Below, piece by piece: positions 55,355 to 64,000 of a stretch of DNA of 64,000 nt. The stretch comes from Eptesicus fuscus (taxonomy: Eukaryota; Chordata; Mammalia; Chiroptera; Vespertilionidae). The first letter of the stretch is position 1; each line of letters starts with the position of its first letter. Location of the stretch: contig NC_072475.1 in the NCBI RefSeq assembly GCF_027574615.1, positions 28,323,501-28,387,500 on the forward strand. The letters are read 5' to 3'. The position numbers and the translations under genes are program-made. The notes below the pieces were generated by a model. That model ran no database searches. It worked only from the letters and a program-made list of their open reading frames with translations, and had not been told where the DNA came from.

Positions 55355-57065
55355 TCTAGAATCCATGGGATATTGAAAACATTAAACACTGAGAAAATGT
55401 ACACTGAACACGAGAAGGTTATATCATTTAAGATGTTAGCTAGAAAGCAGCAGATTACTTGCATAAACAACTATATAACAAGATAGCACATGGTAGGCAA
55501 TCTCAGGATGGGTTACTTCAGCCCACGCTATATGATTAGCCTACATTTTCTCTTCCTAATTGCAAAAAAAACCTCGAAGTATCATACCATATGCTTTCAT
55601 GAAAATACTGAAGGCCAGGAAGAAGATGAGAAGAGGTTATTCTTCCTTCATCACTGGTTAAGCAGAACCTCCAACTGTTCCCATGTCAACCACATGCATA
55701 AAAAGTGGCCACATGGTGACACCATATGAACTAAAACCTATTCTAACTCTAAGTAAAGTTTTTGATTCTCCAAGTGCATCCACAAATCCACTCAACCACA
55801 AAGGAGAAGCAATCATCAGTATTGTAAGGGAACCAGAGTACAATCTTATTTTTAAGGAACCAAAACCTGAAGGCAGTTAATCTAATTAGGAAAGAAAATA
55901 GCAGGTAATAGTTAGTCATGGAATCAAAATATACCTGTTCACTAAGCTGCCTGTAATTGTGGTGATGTCATATTCAAGATAGAGAATAAGTAATTATTTT
56001 TCACAGTTACAAATGTCATTTGAAAATCAGAAGATGGTTAAAGTCTCCCATGTAAATATTTTGATAAACCAACCTAAGTGTACTATTATCATACCCCGAG
56101 ATAAAGCACATCCTCACTGAAACATTTTTAATTGCTATTTTAGAATCTCATCTCTAAAATTCAGTACCATATTCCCGGATTCTGTCATTTCCTCATGTGC
56201 TCTGGCAATTCTTTTCTGTCACCATTATCTACTAAGCCTTCTCACTATGCTAAATTCATCATTATTTCCAATTCACTTTCACTGAGAAGATGGATTTAGG
56301 AGCTAGATAGTGATTATACCACAGTAATTTATAAAGGTCTCTTTAGAATAGCTCCATTTTACATTTCCTAATGACCATCCCACAGAGTTTTGCATTATCC
56401 ACTATTACTAAACCTACAGAGATGCTTCATGGGGCTTCACTCTTAATAATGATGGGAAGGCAGAAGGAGGGACCTATTTATAAAACCTCACTATCTGGTA
56501 TATTCACTAAGCTGTAAGTACTGTCCATTACATTGATTCACTCGCCTTCACTTTACCAAACACCCAATGCTATTTAATAATTTCTTTATTATTTGCTTGC
56601 TAATTTCAAACTCAGGTATATAGATTTATGCTGCACTATCGCTGCCTTTTAAATAGAAAATGCTATGGTTATATATTCTTATCTTCTCTATTAATATCTG
56701 TATTTTCTAGCAGCTGTAAACTGTTAGCACTTAATTTCAAATACATTCTTTATGCATTTTTATCAGTTTTCTGCTAAAAGAAAGGATGCATCTGTTTCTC
56801 AGATATTAATAGTCACCAACAGCTAGCCAATGATGACAGTCTGGATTTAATGAAGTTTCTGAATCCTCTATGGAGGAGAATATGTTGATATAACACTCAT
56901 TGTTCTGACATCTAATTTAAGGCCTATCAATAAAGTATGATTCATATTATAATTTTATTATATTTGTTTTTTTTTAATTAAAGGAATTAATTTAGTTTTA
57001 CAGACTATCCAAAATGTCTATGTTGTTGAGTATGTCTTTGCTCAGGAGTTTTAATTGTTAAGTCA
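55355..57065. other. Non-coding stretch
   Basis: No gene or repeat recognised. Confidence 0.45.
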
Positions 57066-57069
57066 AGGT

Positions 57070-57900
57070 TGGATTTAGAACATGCAATGAATTCTCACAC
57101 TGGCTACCCAAAGTCAGGCAAAATTTCACAGGTAAAGGGCACAATCCTCCATAAGACAGGCCTTATTTCAAACACCAGGTGCAAGTTTGGGAGTGCCCGG
57201 ACCACCTTCACTCTGACCAGCTGGCGGCAAATGCAAGGTTTTCATTTCCCCCTCAGGTCCGATAATTCACCTGAAAGACTCACACAACTCAGCAAAGTAC
57301 TATATTTACGATTACAGTTTTATTATTGAAAAGATAGAAATCAAAACCAGACAAAGGAGAGATGCATAGTCTGAGAGGGTTCCAAAAACGAAGCTTTCAT
57401 TGACCCCAGAGACACATTACCTACCTGGCACACTAATATATGATGCTACACAGAGTATTGCCAACCAGGGAAACTCACCCCAACCTCAGTGTCCAGGGAT
57501 TTTATTCGGGTTTCATTATGTAGGCATAATTGATTAAACTATTTGCCACTTGGCTGAACTCAGTCTCTAGCCCCTGACTCCTGCCCAGATAGGTCAGGTA
57601 GATAGCACATGGCTCAAAGCCTCAACTGTCTAATCACGTAGTAGTTCCTCCTGGCATGGCCAGTTCTCATGCTGAGTCACTTTGTTAGCATAAACTACCT
57701 AAGGGTCCATCATGAATCACCTCATTAGCATAAACTGTCAAATGTAGTTCAAGGAGCCCGCCATGAATAACAAAGACATTCCTATCACTCACGAAATTTC
57801 AAGGATTTAGATGCTACCTCACAGGATCTAGGGACCAAGGCTAGCCAAAGTATTTATTACAAAGGTGAGAGAGGTAAATTTTATTCATATAATTCCCTGT
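57070..57900 (-). mobile_element. Probable ERVL-type LTR relic, minus strand
   Basis: GAAAGACTCACACAACTCAG, TTTATTATTGAAAAGATAG (an AATAAAA on the minus strand), CATTATGTAGGCATAATTGA and TCACCTCATTAGCATAAACT follow the order of an old LTR family read in reverse. No internal retroviral genes are present. Family and boundaries are approximate. Confidence 0.5.
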
Positions 57901-57904
57901 TTGA

Positions 57905-58670
57905 TATAAAAGTCAAGATTTAGTAGGTCTATAGAGAAAATTGTCAGCCTAGTGCACTAGGAGCAAGAGAACAGACTTGATGTTCAACACCGACTACTTT
58001 TTTCTTTCCTTTTCTTATTTCACCTCTACTGCAATAGCCAGTAGCTCAGTGGGAAGAAGGAATGTTAAAGTAAGAAAGCCTGTGTCCAACACGCACCAGT
58101 TAGTTGAAAAACCAGCAGGCTGCAATATTAGCCCACTATATGTAGACTTACAAAGAATTTTTTCCCTAGCTCTTTTCATGACTTAGGCTTTGAGAAACCA
58201 TGAAGGGTTTTCTTATTGTGACAATAGACTATGTTCTTAACCTGTTATGAAAGGGTACTCTACTTATTTTTTAGTTTGGGTTTTCATTTAACGTATTTTC
58301 TTTTTATATAGACATTTGAAGCATGCCTGTCTTCACAGAACAGTCTCTTTCTCCTCACAGAATAGTCCCAAAGAAACACCATCATGATAACTAAGAAATA
58401 ATCATTGTTCAAATAGAAAATACATAGCTTCATAAAAATACACCTACCATCATTTTTTCAAAATCATCATGGAGCTATGATTTTGCAGGCTCTATATTGT
58501 TACCCAAAAGTAATTTTATACTTTGGACACAGCTTTTGATAAATCTAAGACTTAAATATTAAAAAAAAATTAGAAATTAACTTATTTAGCCAGACACTCT
58601 TGACAGCTGAGCTGGAGGAGCTAACTTGAAAGAGTCAGCAAGACAAAGACTCTTATTTGGGTGACTGAGA
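57905..58670. other. Non-coding stretch
   Basis: Nothing recognised. Confidence 0.45.
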
Positions 58671-58673
58671 GGT

Positions 58674-58709
58674 ACCCCCCCCCACACACACACACACACA
58701 CACACACCT
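58674..58709 (+). repeat. CA microsatellite with C-run
   Basis: Poly(C) followed by about twelve CA repeats. Confidence 0.95.
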
Positions 58710-60082
58710 CTATCAGGCAAATGAAAATGCATTAATATGGTTTCTTTAGTTGTAATTTTATATTCATCATCAATGATCTATTAGTCATTACTACTTACAC
58801 TGTCATTAAAAATGTAAGATGCAATCCTGTTTACTGAATTCTTTGAATAGAGTAAATTCTAAGTAAAGTCATATAAAATTCCAAGCTGTACTAATCCAAC
58901 CACCCCTTCAAAGTGTTATCACTCTCATTTTCTACCACATACAGACCTATTGGTAGTACATAATGAGAGTAACAGTAATTATTTTTAATTCAGAAAGTTT
59001 GTTTTTCATGAACTCTCTATTTTACTTTTCTACATTTTCACCTAAAAGTCCAAGAGTGTAATGAATGTTATGATGGTTTTTGCATACACATATCTAGAAT
59101 AGCATGTTTGCTTAATAATTCATAAAAATCATATTAATATGGTCAAAATCATTAAAATTTAGAACCAATCATCTTCCAAATGGAGAGAACTCATCATTGA
59201 AAATGCATAGTGGGAATAGTGATTTTGACTTTCAAAATAGACAATTTGTATTCAGCATGTGAAATTTAAGTTGGTGATTTTTATCTAACACAGGACATTT
59301 TTAATTTGTATTCAAATATGAACTGCACTTGCAAACAAAGCAGTATATTGAAGTGTGTAGTACATCATAAATGTCTTTTAAATTGTCAGAAATGCTCCTC
59401 TGAAGAATTACCCAATGTAATGTGCAACAATTACCTTTGTATTTGGTTTTGATCAATTGCACAATATATTCTCCCAAAATTATAAGTCATAAAAAAAAGC
59501 CTTTAGCAAAAATGAAACCTAAAAATATTTTATTGTATTCACGTTTACTCAGAAAACTAAAACATTAAAAAAAAACACCTCACTGGTGTTTTCCATTCTT
59601 CTATGTTCACATGGTTTTCTTGGCCTCATTTCCTATATTGTCCCAAAAGCAATGTATCTGAATATTGCTTGGTATTTTACTTAATTGTTGCCATAAAAGC
59701 TTTCAATACAAGATAAAGATAGGTAATTATCTAAAAGGCATTTTTCCATTTATTTGCAAAAAGTCATTTTTCAGACGTGCTTTGTTGTTGCGAATAATAG
59801 TCTTTTGGAACACTGTTTCCTTTTAATTAAAAGGCATTCTGATTCCTTGTAGACTTAATGACAAGTAGAAATCAAATAAGACCGTATCTCAAACCTTTCC
59901 CATCCATACTGGTAACAAAATACCTCAAACTCTGAAAGATTAAAAATTATGCTCAGGGATGAGGGAATCAGTTTTGTAAAAGCCTAAAATTTATACAACT
60001 TTGGGGAGGATACTTGAAAGTGCAATATTACAAATACAAAATTAGGCCAAGGAATGAGTTAGTTGAGGAACCTACAGTTTAA
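58710..60082. other. Non-coding AT-rich stretch
   Basis: No gene or repeat recognised. Confidence 0.45.
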
Positions 60083-60208
60083 TACAGGGTGGGGCAAAAT
60101 TAGGTTTACAGTTGTGAGTATATGAAACAGAGTTTATTCCTATATTATTATTAATTATTTTATTATCTTTCATAAAAGCTTTGTAAACCTACTTTTTCCC
60201 AACCTGTA
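60083..60208 (+). mobile_element. Mariner-type MITE, 122 bp, with TA target
   Basis: The element 60085-60206 lies between TA dinucleotides. The left end CAGGGTGGGGCAAAATTAGG is matched on the minus strand of the right end by CAGGTTGGGAAAAAGTAGG, extending into GTTTACA on both sides. Internal sequence is AT-rich and non-coding. The termini are Tc1/mariner-like; transposition would need a partner transposase. Confidence 0.85.
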
Positions 60209-60689
60209 TTCACCAGCTTCATGGCAAATGCACTCCGACAAGTCACTAAAAACATGTCTAGATGTTCATTTTTACACTGCTAAAATTACCAAATCTACAT
60301 TAAATCTTCTGTTACATTTTAACGGTTTGAAAATTAAGGATTAAGACACATTTCAATATGGAAAATAGGACAAGTGCTGCCAGGGGTAAATATCATGCTG
60401 AAAAAAATAAAGCTTTATTATAAACAAGAAGTTACTGAGCATTAAGATAAAAACTGATTATTGCAGAACTGTAGCAATCAGCTCTTGCCTTCGGATCCTT
60501 ACATTAGAGAAGAACATATGGCACCTTTTTTTCTTATTTTTGTTGTTTATTTTGTTTTAAATATAGCCAAAGATATTGAAATCCACTGGCCCTTCCAAGT
60601 GTCAATATACCTGTGATCATACAGTGAAATATGAGGCTACACAAACTTCCAAGTTGAAAGAAAAAATGGACTTGTTTTGGAACTCAATT

Positions 60690-61320
60690 TATATAGTCAT
60701 GCACCACTTAATCTGAGAAATGTTTCTTTAGCAGATTTCATCCTTGTGTGAATATCATAGAGTGAATTTTTACAAACCTAGAGGGTATAGCCTATTACAC
60801 ACCTAGACTATATGGTTATAGCCTATTGCTCCTAGGCTATAAGCCTACACAGCATGGCACTGCACAAAAACAAGATTAAATCAAGCACTAGAAAATGATG
60901 CAATCAAGAGATGAAGCAAACATGAGATGTATGAGGTTGCTGCTGGCATAACACAGCATACTGTTTTACAGAAAGCAGTTTTTAGTAAGTAGAAAGAATA
61001 CACTTTTAAAAAGTGATAAAAATGTATAGTATACTAAATACATAAGCTAGTAACATCGTTGTTTATTATTATTTTCAAGCATTACTAACTGTGCCTAATT
61101 GTATGTGCTATACTTGTATATGCCTGGCAGCATAGTAGGTATGTTTACACCGGCATTTCCACAAACCCATGGGTCATGCACTGTGCTATGATGTCATGAA
61201 AGTTACAATGCCACTAGGAAATAGCAATTGGCTTCATTATAATCATATACCATACACCGTGCTATATTGTATATGTGATCCAGAGTTGACCAAAGGGTCA
61301 TTATGTGGCACGTATCTGTA
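60690..61320 (+). mobile_element. Tigger-like (Tc1/mariner) DNA transposon relic
   Basis: TAGTCATGCACCACTTAATC at the left and TCATTATGTGGCACGTATCT at the right give degraded inverted ends. Internal landmarks CATAGAGTGAATTTTTACAA, GGTATAGCCTATTACACACC and TAGCCTATTGCTCCTAGGCT are typical of an old non-autonomous mammalian DNA transposon. The family name is not assigned and an internal insertion is likely. Confidence 0.6.
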
Positions 61321-61729
61321 GTAAAATTATGATTTTGACTCTTACTACTGCTTTTACCTGATGATATAATTCAATCATCCTTAGATTGAGTTTGCTCATT
61401 TGTAGATCAACCCCATAATCCCTACCTTAAATTTATGCTATAACAATTAGAGACAATGTATGCAAATGTGTAATATGTGGGAGAAGTATATGGTTTTTAT
61501 TAACACTAATTCTCAGTTGTAGTATTCTCTAACACAGTGTATAGGAAATTTAACGGCAACCACATATTTATGCATAATTGACCAAAACAACTGAAAACAC
61601 TCGATATGACTCCCTCCTGCCATTAGTACTATGGGGCTATGGACACAGTGTTTGTGACTATGATTTTTGTTCACAATTCACACCAATTTATCTAAACAGG
61701 TTAATCCAAGGAATTACATGTAAATAAAA

Positions 61730-62430
61730 GCTGGGGATTCTCCTCAAATATTTTGCAATATTCTAGAAGAAACCAGAGAGGTTTGTGACTTCTGCTTAAG
61801 ATGCAGAAAGCTGGAGACAGCTTTGCTTCAAATGTTACAACAAAAAACAGCCAAAAATGCCAGACAACCAACAATTTCAAAATGTTGTTGAGCTCATTAG
61901 AGAGCTGAGGTCTCAGAGCAAACAATTGACCTGAAATCTAAGGAGAAAAGCTGCCTCCCAGAAGAAAGGGATCTGAGCCTTTGTTTACTCAGGGGAGAAT
62001 CTTCTGGTTATGCAAGAAGAGAGCAAGAATAATTCAGGAAAATGTTTATCCTATTTCTAAAGGTCAGGTGTGGGCAGAAAGGAGAGAATAGAGTCTCTGG
62101 GCGCCATGGACACAATCGGACTTGACATCTACTCAAGGATTCTTCCAAGACCTCACATGATGCTTACGAAAAAGACTGGTAGGGAGGCCTGAGAAAACCC
62201 CCTTCATCATCAGGTGTTAGAAAAGAAAAAACAGCAGTGCTGCGGAAAAGGTACAAAGTTCTGCCCAGACTCTCTTTCCTATGTTTCCTTTGGAAAAAAG
62301 ACAAGCATCCGGGGTCAGGCCAGCCAAAGCCTGTTGTCTTTAGAGTATCTGGGAGGAAGCACTGAAGCTGAGGAAGAGAACAGAAAAATAATTACTCCAG
62401 AGGCTGTGTCCTTAGACCATACCATTAGAT
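61730..62430 (+). repeat. Possible old L1 5' UTR
   Basis: AGACCTCACATGATGCTTAC, CCTGAGAAAACCCCCTTCAT, AAGTTCTGCCCAGACTCTCT and CCTTTGGAAAAAAGACAAGC recall the 5' UTR of old mammalian L1 elements, and L1 ORF2/3' UTR sequence follows at 62455 in the same orientation. If so, ORF1 and most of ORF2 have been deleted. Tentative. Confidence 0.4.
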
Positions 62431-62454
62431 AGCTCCGCATGACTTTTTTTGTTT

Positions 62455-63425
62455 GCTTTGGTAGAAATTGACAAGATGATTTTAAAGTGTATGTGTAAAA
62501 ACAAAGGAACTGAACTAGCCAAAACAATTTTGAAAAAAAGAAAAACAAAGTTTGAGGTTCAGAAAAAGTGGTTTCTAGATGTATAGCAGAAGACAGGATA
62601 GTCTGTGTTAGAAAGAGATTGAGCTATGGACCAATGAAACTGAATGGAGAGTTCAGAAATAGAAACAGAGCCATTTACACTAAAGAAAGAAAGAAACCTA
62701 CACATATATGTTCCATTGATTATCAAAAAATATGCTTCACTTCAATCTTATAATAAAATAAATAAAAATTGATCATAGAAATAATCCATTAAAGAACAAA
62801 TTGATAAATTGGACTTCATTAAAATTTAAAACATCTCTTCAAAAGACAAGGAAGATTGAACAATAAAAAGACAAGACATAAATTTGAGAAAATATTTGTG
62901 ATCCACTGATAAAATCTGATAAAGGGCTTATATTTAAAATACATTAAGAACTCTCAAAAGTCAATAATAAGAAAACAAAAATGGGTAAAAGACCTGAAAA
63001 GAAATTTCAGCAAAGGAGACATTAGGATGTGAAATAAGCACTTTAAATGATGCTCAGTGTCATTAATAGTAGGGAAATGCAAATTAAAATCCAAATGAGA
63101 GACCACTACCCTCTTAGACTAATGGCTAAATAACTTAAAACAATAAGCCAGATTCCAAAAGCTGCATATTCTGTAATTCCACTTATATAGTATCCTTTTA
63201 AAAACAAAACAAAACAAAAAAACTATGGGGGAATAGAAACCAAGGCTGGGGATGGTAGTGGTTGACTATTAGGGGCATAGTAGAAATTTGGGGGAATAGA
63301 ACTTTTTCTGTATTTTGCTTCATATCTTTATTGTGATTGTGGTTACATGACTATAATTTTTTCAGAACTGTATAATAAATCATGAATTTTGCTATATGTA
63401 AACTTTATCTTAATTAAAAATGAAG
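62455..63425 (+). pseudogene. Old L1 ORF2 3' end and 3' UTR, broken
   Basis: Remnants of the L1 ORF2 C-terminal region in order: AACTGAACTAGCCAAAACAA, AATTGATAAATTGGACTTCA, AAGAACTCTCAAAAGTCAAT and GGGAAATGCAAATTAAAATC. An L1M-type 3' UTR follows. ORF2 encodes the endonuclease and reverse transcriptase of L1; here only its last few hundred bases remain and the frame is interrupted many times by stops and shifts. Not functional. Confidence 0.8.
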
Positions 63426-63472
63426 TCACGTTAATTTGACCTTTTAATACTCAAGACTGATTGTGATAATAT

Positions 63473-63710
63473 GTCCTGGATGATTTTGCTCAGTGGTTAG
63501 AGCTTTGGCCTGAGTACTGAAGTGTTGCTGGTTCAATTCCCGGGCAAGGGCACATACCTGAGTTGCAGGTTCGCTACCTGCTTGGGTGTGTCGGGGAGGC
63601 AACCAATTGATGTGTCCCCCTCACATAGATGTTTCTCTCTCTTTTTCTTCCCCTCTCTCTTCCTCTCCCTTCTAATCTTTCTAAAAATCTCTCTAAAAAA
63701 TATCCTCAGG
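63473..63710 (+). mobile_element. Divergent VES-type SINE, plus strand
   Basis: TTTTGCTCAGTGGTTAGAGC (A-box region) and GGTTCAATTCCCGGGCAAGG (B box) are well kept. The body is GATGTTTCTCTCTCTTTTTC and the 3' end TCTAAAAATCTCTCTAAAAA instead of AATCAATAAAAA, so it belongs to another subfamily than the other copies here. Confidence 0.82.
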
Positions 63711-63824
63711 TGAGAATTTTAAAAAAGTGGTCCCATTATATAGCCCATAAGAACATTAAAACTGCAATTACAACATTCTTTAAAATCACCCACAATCCTG
63801 CCTTCCTAAGATGTTACATTCTTT

Positions 63825-64000
63825 TTAAAAAATATATATTTTTATTGATTTCAGAGAGGTACAGAAGAGAGATAGAAACATTAATGATAAGAGGGGATCA
63901 TTAACTGGCTGCCTCCTACACGGCCTCTACTGGGGATTGAGCCCACAACCTGGGCATGTGCCCTTGACCTGGAATCAAACCTGGGACCCTTCAGTCCACA
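63825..64000 (-). mobile_element. VES-type SINE, minus strand, cut by window end
   Basis: The reversed tail TATTTTTATTGATTTCAGAG, then GATAGAAACATTAATGATAA, GGGCATGTGCCCTTGACC and CAAACCTGGGACCCTTCAG. The 5' head lies beyond the window. Confidence 0.93.

Overview
This is nuclear DNA of a vespertilionid (Myotis-type) bat. Two signals support that. The first is repeated VES-type SINEs: tRNA-like heads, a conserved TCATTGATGTTTCTATCTC body and a GAAATCAATAAAAA tail. The second is thirteen HeliBat-type Helitrons, which start TCCTATATAATAAAA and end with a GTGCACGAATTTCGTGCAC hairpin followed by CTAG, and sit between host A and T. Among mammals, Helitrons of this kind are known from vespertilionid bats. 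I find no intact protein-coding gene, rRNA or tRNA. The background is AT-rich, gene-poor DNA made of old mammalian repeats (L1, L2-like LINEs, MIR, MER5-like, LTRs) overlaid with young bat-specific transposons.

Layout. 1-12 kb: quiet DNA, then an L2-like relic cut by a Helitron, a second Helitron (5343-5897), and a 1.24 kb Helitron (6395-7633, minus strand) that landed in an L1. That last Helitron carries a captured copy of exon 1, with flanking upstream and intron sequence, of the folate gene MTHFS. An old L1 3' UTR, a SINE, a 601 bp hAT element with its target duplication and another Helitron follow. 12-30 kb: sparse SINEs, L1/MIR/L2 relics, a hAT MITE, two Helitrons, GATA microsatellites and one solo-type LTR. 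30-41 kb: a foldback MITE pair around a minimal Helitron, a 716 bp Helitron with an internal minisatellite, two SINEs, two minus-strand Helitrons and long stretches with nothing recognisable. 41-49 kb: two Helitrons abutting head to tail, then the main feature, a 5.7 kb composite retrotransposon (42905-48646) with perfect 15 bp target duplications. 49-64 kb: L2-like, LTR, Helitron, mariner-type and L1 relics, and SINEs.

The 5.7 kb element is built like a primate SVA but from different parts. In order it has an L1-like 5' head, about three CpG-rich monomers of about 220 bp, a GC-rich middle, a second L1-like head, a 2.6 kb VNTR whose 104 bp unit is four diverged 26-mers, a short unique segment, a bat L1 3' UTR, poly(A), and a short 3' transduction that ends in its own AATAAA and poly(A). 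It has no ORF1 or ORF2, so it must have been mobilised in trans by L1. Whether this family has been named cannot be decided from sequence alone.
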